NCBI RefSeq assembly: GCF_020783335.1
Contig: NZ_CP086068.1
Span: forward strand, 1-64,000
Direction of reading: 5' to 3'
Origin: Mucilaginibacter daejeonensis
GTDB taxonomy: Bacteria; Bacteroidota; Bacteroidia; Sphingobacteriales; Sphingobacteriaceae
DNA: 64,000 bases
Below, piece by piece: positions 1 to 9,100 of this stretch. Position 1 is the first letter of the stretch. The number at the start of each line of letters is the position of its first letter. Below the pieces are notes generated by a model that saw nothing but the letters and a program-made list of their open reading frames with translations, was not told the origin of the DNA and ran no database searches. The position numbers were made by a program, and so were the translations under genes.

Positions 1-136
1 TGTATTGCTTAATAATGCTCACTTCAAGGCATAGCAGTTGTATCCTATTCCAATGACCTGTTAATAATATTTTCTAAAGATCATAATTAAACCAAACCGA
101 TCCCCTATCTTAAGGGACACTTATCCCTTTCACATA

Positions 137-1732
137 ATGACAACATCACCGCTTGCAAGCGTACTACGGTACGCCAGCATTATTATCCTGACCACGATTC
201 TTTTAATTGCCTGTAAAAAGGACCATTATTCCAGCGACGAACCCGATGGCCCGGATGGCACGGCGGAATTTGTAAGAAGTTGGTTAACGAAGCAGAAAAA
301 AGACAGCGTGGCTGTACGAAGAATGCAAACGCAATTATTATGGGATAAAGCGTTCAGCTTTAGGGCAGATAGCGAAAAGATCTACAAGATCGTACCTCTC
401 TTGGACACCAATACCGTAAAATTTGAGATCGGTAAAGGAATTAGACGGCTGCTGGTCCTTAAAACGGTCAAGGATTCCGTGTTCCAAGGATACATCTATG
501 AACTTTTTGGTAATAAACAAGAGCTGTCAGATCAGGAGCGTTCGCTGGTCGCTGGTTTTGATCAAAGGACCATCAAGGGCTTTACGGGTAACTTAGTCAA
601 ATATAACCTACGTAATTCGTTCGATGAAAGTGCAAAGTACGAGTTGGGGATCGTTATTGAGCGAATGAAGATACGGCAAAAAGTAGCGGCGAAAGCGAAG
701 ATCGCAGAGCTATCAAAGAAAAATCCTAACGTCATGTATTGTGAGGATTGGTACATGTTCTACTATGTGAACGAGGTGTTGGTTGGGGCGACCTACCTGT
801 ATAGCGTATGTACATGCGAGGCTCAAAGTATGAGTATCAGGGATAGTAAAGGTAACTTCAAGGTAGTATTCGATGGCTGCGGTGGCGGTATCGCCGAGGG
901 TGGTGGAAATCCGGGGAATGGTGGATCCAATAACGACTGCAAATATATCATTCAATTTATCAGAGAAGGCAAAAGGGTCATGGAAGTATATAATCCATGT
1001 AATCCACAACCACCGCAAGATACCACTGTGCTAGACAGGCTCAGAAATAATCCGAAAGCCTTATGTATCCTTTTAGGTCTAAAGGGTAATTCTACATTTA
1101 GTATGTTGGTCAGCGAGTTCAATTCCGGCGGTTCGTATTCGTTGAAGTTCAACCTCGCAGATCTTGGTTCTCAATACAGCGGGCAAACGGTCTTTGACAA
1201 GAATTATGTCGACAAGAACGTGTATATCAATCTCGACGAACAAGGGGTGAATTCACGGTTCGCGTACGAAGTGGCCCGTACGTACATCCACGAAGCTTAC
1301 CATGCATATATCGCTCAGATCTTGATACAGCATGGTGGTCCTTACGGCATCGGGCCATGGACCGGTATGAGCACGCAAGATTATGATAAACCGCTTGATC
1401 AAATATTTGATGCATACGTTCAATACGGTCTTAACCAGGAAAGCACGAAAGCGGCCACTAATGGCCAAGCCTTTGACGATAACGCAGCTCAGCATCAGAT
1501 CATATCTCAAAATATCGATCGTATCGCAATGGGTGTTAAGGAGTTCGTAGAGACCCAGTATCCGGCGGTGAGGACCAGCCCAGGCATTAACATGGACAAT
1601 TATAGAGCCGTAGCTTGGGTCGGCTTAGAAAAGACACAAGCATTCAAAAATACCTGGGGTGATGAGAACAACCAAACTTATATAAACCGCAAGAATGCAA
1701 TCAAAAGTTACACAAGCTATGACTGTCATTAA
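137..1732 (+). CDS. Lipoprotein with HExxH motif, putative zinc metallopeptidase
   Basis: Not a family I recognise by name. The N-terminus has a hydrophobic stretch ending in LLIAC followed by basic residues, a lipoprotein signal with Cys near residue 26, so the protein is probably anchored in a membrane facing the periplasm or outside. Residues 385-389 read HEAYH, an HExxH zinc motif inside a predicted helix, which suggests a gluzincin-like peptidase; I see no certain third ligand. A Gly/Asn-rich linker lies near residues 250-265, dividing an N-terminal half from the catalytic-like C-terminal half. It overlaps the next gene by 14 bases, so the two are probably co-transcribed. It sits in the accessory part of the window. 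The role as a peptidase is inference. Confidence 0.7.
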   Translation: MTTSPLASVLRYASIIILTTILLIACKKDHYSSDEPDGPDGTAEFVRSWLTKQKKDSVAVRRMQTQLLWDKAFSFRADSEKIYKIVPLLDTNTVKFEIGKGIRRLLVLKTVKDSVFQGYIYELFGNKQELSDQERSLVAGFDQRTIKGFTGNLVKYNLRNSFDESAKYELGIVIERMKIRQKVAAKAKIAELSKKNPNVMYCEDWYMFYYVNEVLVGATYLYSVCTCEAQSMSIRDSKGNFKVVFDGCGGGIAEGGGNPGNGGSNNDCKYIIQFIREGKRVMEVYNPCNPQPPQDTTVLDRLRNNPKALCILLGLKGNSTFSMLVSEFNSGGSYSLKFNLADLGSQYSGQTVFDKNYVDKNVYINLDEQGVNSRFAYEVARTYIHEAYHAYIAQILIQHGGPYGIGPWTGMSTQDYDKPLDQIFDAYVQYGLNQESTKAATNGQAFDDNAAQHQIISQNIDRIAMGVKEFVETQYPAVRTSPGINMDNYRAVAWVGLEKTQAFKNTWGDENNQTYINRKNAIKSYTSYDCH

Positions 1733-2144
1733 GATCATCTTACTTGGGTTATTCCTTTCGCTTGGAAAGACCTATGCCCAGGACCAAGCGACGCCAACAA
1801 AAAGAACGCTCTATTTTGTTGTTGATACCGGCAGTATCCGTAAGGACGGGCGTCCTTACGAGATAGTGTCAGGGGAAAAATTGGTTACGTATAAATTATT
1901 GTGTCCTTGTTTGTATCGCGGTCAATATCCGATGTTCTTTAGGAAGGAGGACGAGCACGCGCAAAGAAATTACCGAGAAAGAGAGATCAGAAGTTTGCCG
2001 GTCATGACCTTCAAGTCGCTCGTTGAACTAGTAAAAAAGGAAGGGAACGGAATGAACCAGTATTCAGTGATCATCCTAGAGAAGGTCGGAAAGAAGTACA
2101 ATGCTTATCGAACACAATTCAGCGGGGTATCTCTTGAAGAATAA
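1719..2144 (+). CDS. Small exported protein of unknown function
   Basis: I do not recognise the family. I chose the ATG at 1719 because a clear signal peptide begins there (about 20 hydrophobic residues ending TYAQ, a usual Bacteroidota cleavage site), whereas the upstream in-frame ATG at 1695 would bury the signal. The mature protein is about 120 residues, basic and lysine-rich, with no obvious motif apart from a CPC pair in the middle. The start overlaps the end of the lipoprotein gene before it by 14 bases, which suggests translational coupling and a shared job at the cell envelope. Confidence 0.65.
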   Translation: MTVIKIILLGLFLSLGKTYAQDQATPTKRTLYFVVDTGSIRKDGRPYEIVSGEKLVTYKLLCPCLYRGQYPMFFRKEDEHAQRNYREREIRSLPVMTFKSLVELVKKEGNGMNQYSVIILEKVGKKYNAYRTQFSGVSLEE

Positions 2145-2337
2145 AGAGGCAAAAGCCAAAATTGGGGGTGACCTACATTCGTCCGTCTTGCCCGCAACTT
2201 GAACGCTGATGTGTTGACTTGTAATATACATATCAATGGTGGTGGGTTACAAATGTTATTGGTAGGTTACAAAACGCAGCTACCTGACCTTTGAAATACC
2301 CGGTCAATGCAGACCCGGTGATCAAAGGGAGGTCGCT

Positions 2338-3878
2338 ATGTATACAGGCAGTTATGCACCATGGGAAAGTGCACCAAAATATCTTAAACATGAACAGATC
2401 GTCAGGCCGATCAGTGTACTCGACGAGTTCTTTCAGATCGGCTCTGTGAATGACCACGCCAAACGGTTCAAGGAATGGCGCGATCTGGTGGTCAGTAATG
2501 GATATTACGCGAATAAAGAGAATGGCCCGGGCGAATTGCTTTACACTTGGCAAGATCATGTGAACTCGTAGAGGCGATGTTCTTACTCGAACATGAACGC
2601 AAGAATCGATTCGAAAGAAATGTTGTCATCCCCGAAAAGCAACTCGCCGAGGAGAAAGCAACATGGGATCACTACCCGGCAAATCTGTATGATAAGCAGA
2701 TAGCCGACCCATTCATCGTGGTGAAGCAATTGTTCAACGAATTCAGCCTCGCCGTATACCGCGATCATCTTTTTGAGTGGTTGTTAATGGCGATGAGCGA
2801 AACTTCGAACTATGAACCTGAACTTACTGCCGAAGAAGTGATCGGTGTGTATGAGCACATGATCAAGCTGTACGATGCGGCCTGGATAGTTTACCAGCGC
2901 CAAAGCGACGAGCCCAAAAGAATAAAGTCGATCATCCAACGGTCAAAGGCCGCATTGGATACGGTCACGCTCGAAACAGCGCCACCGAAGGAGACCGCAC
3001 TTACCAGCGACCCCGATGTGATGGCCATTCCCGAAGGAAGACCAGACATTAAGCAGCCAAGATACTTCCTGCGCACGTTATACCCCGAACCAACGCCTGC
3101 CGAGATACTTGCGTTGCAAAAAGTAAAAGATTTCATCCTGGAACGTTTCCCCACCGTTCAGGCCATTTACTTTTTAGGCAGTACAACGGCACCCTATATC
3201 TGCTATTTGCTATTACTCGTAGCTGATGAAGAAAAGCGCGAGGAGGGGCATCTGAGCACGATCATCGAGGACCATTTGAGATTCCTGTCCCATGCACATA
3301 TCATCCTGCATAAAAGTTCGAGCGCGATCGAGAACAGCGCGAACCAGGGCCGTTTTTGGGATGATACTTTCGAGCGTGCCTATTTGGTGTACAAGGACGA
3401 GGCTTTGGAGGTAACGGACAACGGGATACATCCCGATGGCTTAACGCTATTATCCGTTACCTTCTTTTGGCACCGCTGGGGCAAACAAGGGAAAGACCTG
3501 CTTAGAGGAGCTAAGTTCTATTTGAAGATAGGCAATTATCGTTTAGCAGCGTTCAGCCTCCACAAGGCTACCGAAATGCTGCTGAAAGGGATCATACATT
3601 CAGTGACCGGGTACCGTATCCAAATGCATAACCTTTCAAGACTGCTTCGCTTCACTTTGCTCTTTACTACAGCACTTAAAGAGGTTTTCGAGTTGAACAC
3701 GCGGGAAGGTGTACGTGAATTTACTTTTCTGAGAACAGCGTACAAGCGTTCGTACTACGGTGACACCTTCGACCCTGATCAACTTCGGATAAGAGCACTT
3801 TACAAAAAGATCGAACAACTTTACCGAACTACTGAAGCCGTCTACCAGCGATATCATGACAGTTTAGAAAAGGATTGA
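2338..3878 (+). pseudogene. Repeat-domain / NTase-like / HEPN protein, frameshifted
   Basis: Two reading frames form one gene. The first (2338-2571) begins at an ATG with a good AGGGAGG site and stops early; the second is open to 3878 and shows no good start of its own (a TTG at 2547). A -1 shift near 2555-2565 joins them and restores a domain that also occurs downstream. Order: domain copy 1 (about 2398-2610, split by the shift), copy 2 (about 2706-2905), a degenerate nucleotidyltransferase-like stretch (YFLGS near 3170, without the usual Asp pair), then a C-terminal HEPN domain (about 3480-3870) with the typical A-rich helix, ATEMLLKGII, and a Tyr-containing final helix. HEPN domains are often RNases or RNA binders. 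The frameshift may be a real inactivation, programmed, or an error in the sequence. Adjacent to a paralogue and a recombinase. Confidence 0.65.
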
Positions 3879-3916
3879 ATAATACCTACGTGAGATAATG
3901 ATATCATTTTCTAACA

Positions 3917-3967
3917 CAACAGTACAGGCGGGCGGCCTTCGTTTCTGACGCCGCCCCGCCTTGCTGT
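3917..3967. repeat. GC-rich hairpin between repeat-domain genes
   Basis: Arms at 3926-3936 and 3950-3961 pair with one bulged base (AGGCGGGCGGC against GCCGCCCCGCCT), extended outward by ACAG/CTGT. There is no T-tract on either strand, so it is a poor intrinsic terminator. It lies between the HEPN gene and its paralogue and could be a processing, attenuation or recombinase-binding structure. Confidence 0.5.
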
Positions 3968-3996
3968 ATCATATTGAACAATTATGATCTACGACC

Positions 3997-4662
3997 ATGT
4001 TCTACATTCACAATTCTGACCCTTCAGTCCGCAACCTGCCCATCATGCTCAGCCCCGAGCGCGTGATCGATCCTTACACGGTTTTAGACAGTTTTTTCTA
4101 CCCAGGACGTTCCTTGCCGTTCATCAGAAGAGATCTGATGATGTGGCTGGTGGCCGCCATTAGTGGTAAGAAGAAATGGAAGCGTGACAAGATAGTAGAT
4201 TGCCTATATAGTTTCATGACATACCATACGCTGCTGGACGCCCTATGGCTCATCTACGAAAGAAAATATAAAATGACCACTAAGCAGATCGCTAAGCGTG
4301 GACAGCCAGTAAGCTTAGCGATCAAATGGTCTCAAAAAGCGCTTTACCATTTAAGTCACTGGAAAGAACTCAATGAGATGGACCTCTTTCCTGAATTCCT
4401 TGAACCCAATGAAGAGTTGACGCCATTTGAGATCATTCATAAGTTCTTTGCCGATCAAGATCTTTTTGATGCCCGCCAAAAGATGAGCCACTGGACCTTT
4501 TCAGCCATCGCGTGCCAATATGAATATCAGCCTATGAAACGTGACGACCTCGTTGTCTTTCACCGACTTTTTTTACGGGCGGTGGAAGCCGCCTTTATCA
4601 TAGTCGAATTACGAATAGCGAACAAAATAATCGAGGACTATCCGGTGAAAGGGCCTAAGTGA
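3997..4662 (+). CDS. Two-copy repeat-domain protein, paralogue of upstream gene
   Basis: Unknown family. The 221 residues consist almost wholly of two copies of the domain seen in the preceding gene: copy A at residues 24-91 and copy B at residues 141-206. Each copy follows a pattern of PxxVLxxFF, a basic helix with a Trp (DLMMWLVAAI in copy A, SHWTFSAI in copy B), then a helix ending in (D/E)A-W/F-I-I-ER. There is no HEPN or nucleotidyltransferase part here. No signal peptide or membrane segment, so cytoplasmic. It lies 118 bases after the HEPN gene and 51 bases before a tyrosine recombinase. A guess is that it is a partner or regulator of the HEPN protein; nothing in the sequence proves that. 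Confidence 0.65.
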   Translation: MFYIHNSDPSVRNLPIMLSPERVIDPYTVLDSFFYPGRSLPFIRRDLMMWLVAAISGKKKWKRDKIVDCLYSFMTYHTLLDALWLIYERKYKMTTKQIAKRGQPVSLAIKWSQKALYHLSHWKELNEMDLFPEFLEPNEELTPFEIIHKFFADQDLFDARQKMSHWTFSAIACQYEYQPMKRDDLVVFHRLFLRAVEAAFIIVELRIANKIIEDYPVKGPK

Positions 4663-4713
4663 TCATATCCGTCAAACTGTTTACCTGTCATTACATCATT
4701 AACTGATAATTTT

Positions 4714-5907
4714 ATGGTAGGTAATTTGAACATTTTCTTTTTCTTGTACCGTTCGCGTGCGAACCGTAAAGAGACCATGCCCGTGTTTTGCAGGATAACA
4801 TTGGACGGCAAGCGTAAACAGTTCTCTACAGGTTGCTTTCTCCGTGAGGACGATTGGAACGCCCGCAAGTTCATGCACACCGGGAACACCGCTGAGGCAA
4901 AACATGTCAATGCCCGTTTCAGCGCAATCCGAAAGCACCTGTTAAGGTCATATGATGGGCTGATCAGGTGGCATACCGCATTTACCGTGGATGAGCTGTT
5001 CGATCATTATTCCGGCAAGACCGTTGTGGCCAGCACCATACTTGGTTTATTCGACCACCATATGGCCCAGATCAGGGAACTGGTCGGCAAGGACTACTCG
5101 GAAGCTACCTTGGTTAAGTTCGGCCTGATCAAAAGCCACGTCGCGGAGTTCATCAAACATCATTACCGTAAACCTGACCTTGCTTTGAGCGAGCTTCGGT
5201 TGGGCTTTCTTCAAGACCTTGACCATTACCTGAAAACACAGAAAAAGCACAATCAGAATACGGTCAATAAGACCATTGAACGCGTTAAAAAGATAACGAA
5301 GATCGCTGTGGCACATGGCTGGTTAGCGCTTGACCCGTTCGCACTTTTCCGAAAGAAACGCTTTGTGAAAGAGGTGGTGTACCTCGACGGCGACGAATTA
5401 AAGATCCTGGAAGAACACGAACTGACAGAAAGGTTAAGCGCGGTATGGGATGTTTTCGTCTTCAGTTGCTACACAGGTTTGGCCTATCAGGAGGTTTCGA
5501 CGCTTCGGTTGAAGCATCTGAAAGATGACAAGAAAGGAGGGCGATGGATCGAGATGGTCAGGCAAAAGACCAAACGTCCTGTTTGCGTGCTGTTACTGCC
5601 TAAAGCGTTGGAGATCTTAAGGTCGTACGGCTATCCTGATAATGATGGTTTGTTGCTCCCAAAGATCTCCAATCAAAAGCTGAACGCTTATCTCAAGGAA
5701 CTGGCTTCGAAGGTCGGTATCACTAAGAACCTCACCCACCATATCGCCAGGAAGACCTTTGCCTCCACCGTGCTGATCAATAATGATGTGCCGGTGGATG
5801 TTGCTTCCTTCATGCTCGGCCATAGCCGTATATCAACTACCGAGGAGTTCTACGCGAAAGTGCAGCGCGAACGGGTGGTATCGTATATGAGCAAGTTCTC
5901 TAAATAA
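4714..5907 (+). CDS. Tyrosine recombinase (IntDOT-like integrase)
   Basis: A 397-residue site-specific recombinase of mobile elements. The N-terminus has an arm-type DNA-binding region (ITLDGKRKQFSTG), followed by a SAM-like core-binding domain around residues 95-200 and a catalytic domain. The catalytic box reads HIARK with Arg346, then LGH with His370, and the nucleophile is Tyr380 in EFYAKV. The first catalytic Arg of the family is absent: the box reads TGLAYQEV. This is also the case in the CTnDOT integrase and relatives in Bacteroidota, so it does not imply a dead enzyme. It follows the repeat-domain genes in the same direction and marks this part of the window as mobile or formerly mobile DNA. 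Confidence 0.9.
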   Translation: MVGNLNIFFFLYRSRANRKETMPVFCRITLDGKRKQFSTGCFLREDDWNARKFMHTGNTAEAKHVNARFSAIRKHLLRSYDGLIRWHTAFTVDELFDHYSGKTVVASTILGLFDHHMAQIRELVGKDYSEATLVKFGLIKSHVAEFIKHHYRKPDLALSELRLGFLQDLDHYLKTQKKHNQNTVNKTIERVKKITKIAVAHGWLALDPFALFRKKRFVKEVVYLDGDELKILEEHELTERLSAVWDVFVFSCYTGLAYQEVSTLRLKHLKDDKKGGRWIEMVRQKTKRPVCVLLLPKALEILRSYGYPDNDGLLLPKISNQKLNAYLKELASKVGITKNLTHHIARKTFASTVLINNDVPVDVASFMLGHSRISTTEEFYAKVQRERVVSYMSKFSK

Positions 5908-5939
5908 AACCACTGCACCGCGTTCAGAAATATATCAGC

Positions 5940-6020
5940 GCAGGAGAACCGTCAAGGCTATACAAGCGGTATAGCAGTCAATCCTTTTTTGGCTTGCACC
6001 GGCCTTGACCGTTTTCCTGC
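5940..6020. repeat. Nested inverted repeats after the integrase gene
   Basis: An outer pair, 5940-5958 and 6002-6020, matches at 17 of 19 positions in inverted orientation (GCAGGAGAACCGTCAAGGC against the reverse complement of the second arm). Nested inside is a perfect 7-bp hairpin, GCTATAC (5957-5963) and GTATAGC (5969-5975). There is no T-tract. It lies 32 bases past the recombinase stop codon, where attachment or recombinase-binding sites are often found. Confidence 0.6.
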
Positions 6021-6126
6021 TTGCTGCTTCCGGTTGTTTACGCGACGTAATGGCGAAGTGTCCTTACTATAAAGTGAAATGTGACTGGATATACTTTTTC
6101 ATCATTTCTAAGCACCTTTTATTAAA

Positions 6127-6158
6127 GTTGCTTTAATTATATTCTTAGATTAAATTTG
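6127..6158 (+). promoter_or_regulatory. Bacteroidota-type promoter of the helicase gene
   Basis: GTTG at 6127-6130, a 20-base spacer, and TAAATTTG at 6151-6158 fit the Bacteroidota housekeeping consensus (TTTG, about 17-21 bases, TAnnTTTG). It is 34 bases before the chosen ATG at 6193. Confidence 0.55.
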
Positions 6159-6192
6159 TTATTACCGTCAACAATTGTTGACCTTATTACAA

Positions 6193-9100
6193 ATGCTGGA
6201 ATCTATAAAAGCGAAGCTTGAATCTTCACGTAAGGAGTTATTGGATCTTGGTTTAAGAAATCCTCTCCTCAACTATAAAACGCCTAAAGGGAAAGGACTT
6301 AAAATAGTTCAGGAAAGATCTGAATTCATCTTTGATATTCTTGCAAGGCAGAATAAGGCCATGACCTTTTTAGGAATACCGGAAAAGAAAGGCAACAAAG
6401 GTAATCAAGAAGCAGTGGAAGATGACACTGAAGTGCCTGAGTTGGCTCAACCAACTGAGGAATCTTATCAGGACACCAAATTACAAACAAGCGAAACAGA
6501 GCAGAAACTACAAACAAGGTTACTAAATACTTATTATTTCTCACGCACCAGCATTGAAGAGCAAGGTGTCAATATACTTTACCTGGCTCTCGGTATGCTT
6601 AAATGGTATGAGCAGGGTAATACAGAGACGCCGCGGTATGCACCACTGTTGCTTATTCCAGTAGAGCTTGAACGTTCAAGCGCACAAGAACGTTTCCGTT
6701 TAAAATATACAGGGAGCGACATCGGTGCAAATTTATCATTGCAGGCCAAAATGAAGGCTGATTTTAATTTATCGATCCCCGATCTACCTGATTCGGAGGA
6801 TATGAATGTTAACTCTTATTTTAAGTTGATAGAAGATCATATTGCGAAAGAACAACTATGGTCTGTAGAGAATGACGAAATCGAACTTGGCTTTTTCTCT
6901 TTTGGCAAATTCATGATCTATAATGATCTTGATGCTGCTAAATGGCCGGATACCCACCAGCCAGGATCACATGAGAACATATTAGCATTATTTGAAACTG
7001 GTTTTCAGTCAGACTATCAACCTGATGATGAAGACAACAAAGACCTCGATGAAGAAACGAACGCAAACGCGTTATTTAAAGTAGTTGATGCCGACAGTTC
7101 ACAGATGCAGGCTATCCTTGCAGTTAATGAAGGGCATGATCTGGTTATACAAGGCCCTCCCGGCACAGGGAAATCACAAACCATAACTAACATTATAGCC
7201 GACGCTATCGGTCAAGGTAAAAAGGTTTTGTTTGTCGCTGAGAAAATGGCGGCTCTCGAAGTTGTTAAGCGCCGATTGGATTCTGTTCAGCTTGGAGAAG
7301 CTTGTTTAGAATTACATAGTCATAAAGCCAATAAGCGTGACCTATTGGAGGAACTGAAACGAGTTATGGAACTGGGAAGGCCGTCCGTTAACCAGTTGGA
7401 ACAAGAAGTTCAACAACTGGCCAATTCCCGCGATGAATTAAACAGTTATTGCAATGCAGTGAACACAGCTATTGCCGGTAGCGGTTTGAGCACTAATCAG
7501 GTTATCGGGTACTTGTTGCAAATTGACAAAGTGGTCGGTCAGCAACACCTGCTCAAAATATCCCTTCCTGATATTGACCATTGGAACGCTGAGAAGATCC
7601 GCGAGGCATCTGCTATCTGCGATCGTCTTCAAGCCAGGCTTAGTGATATTGGCACCCCTCAAAATCTATTGTTTTGGGGCAGTGAGATCACCGTATTGTT
7701 ACCACATGAAAAAGGCCCCGTTTTAGAACAAGTAAGGCAGGCCGGTCAGGCGGTTACAGCGTTGCGTGAATTATCAGAAAGAGTACAAACTTCTACCGGA
7801 CTTGGACTTGCCGACGACGGTAACTCGTTGAATTTTTTAATTACCGAATTAGAAGTGGCATCTAAAGCTCCTGATCTTACGGGTCTTGATATAGGCAGTG
7901 ATGTATGGCTGCTGAAGAAACAGGATATTCGTGATTTAATAGACATAGGGCAAGCACTTGACCTGCTATACAAAGATCATAAAGACAAGCTTATGCCGGA
8001 GGCGTGGTCGCAGGATATTCTGGACATTCGTCAGAATTTGGTAGCGCACGGCAAAAAATGGTATAAGTTTCTGATAGGTAGTTATGGCCAGGCAAATCAA
8101 CGGCTGGCATCATTTTTAAAGGTTGGTCTACCGGATGAACTTTCTGAGAAATTAAAGATAGTTGATACGATCTCTGAGGCCAGGCGTATGGAAAATGAGA
8201 TGGCTGCGTTAGAACCATTAGCGGCATCCCTATTCGGTAGTCGTTGGTTAAAACAAAGGTCGGAATGGGCGTCTTTAAGTCGTGCGGCTGAATATCTTGC
8301 CGATGTACATCAGCGGTTTGCTGAAACCCGGATCAGTCGTCAGTTATTTGAGTTTTTAAAACACAATGATGCTGCCACCAGTGCTGCTGATCTTTTGAGT
8401 GAATTTAAGCAACATGCAGCCAATATCGAATCACAACGGATAGCAACATTTGCCACGCTAAAACTCAATGAGTCGAGGGGCGTAAAGCAATCAGAAATAG
8501 CTGCAATGACCTTTCGTGCGCAGTCGGCATTCTGGTTAAAACGTGCCGAAAGATTTGCGGAACTACAATTGGTTATTGATTGGAATAATCTTGCTCAGGC
8601 AGCAAGCCAGGCCGGGTTTGATTTTCTAGTTGATGTATCAACCGGTTGGGAGTTTGCCGCGCAATGGTTAAAAACCTCTTTATTGAAGACATGGTATGAA
8701 TACCTGATCGAGCAGGCCTTTAAACTAAATCCGGCGCTAACCCAATTTGAACGGGTTAGCCATGAAAGCGTCATTGATCAGTTCAAACGGCTTGACCAAC
8801 TTAACTTAGTTTATAACAGGGCGCGGGTTGCTTTAAAACATTGGGAAAACATCCCCAAACAACAGGCTGGCGGCCAGGTCAACGTTTTGAGAACTGAATT
8901 TAATAGACGTGCGCGCCATATGGCCATACGAAAGTTGGTTGAAGAAGCTGGGGCTGCTATGCAAGCCATAAAGCCAGTATGGATGATGAGTCCAATGTCT
9001 ATCGCCAATTTTCTTCCGCCGGGGAGTATACAGTTCGATCTCGTCATTTTTGACGAGGCAAGCCAGGTGCGACCTGTTGATGCTTTAGGTGCTATTATGC

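Noticed and set aside
2235..2280. Two GGTTACAAA words before the HEPN gene as a possible operator
   Set aside because: Only two short direct copies, with no symmetry and no regulator gene close by.
3917..3967. Intrinsic terminator
   Set aside because: The GC-rich stem has no T-tract on either strand, so it is listed only as a hairpin.
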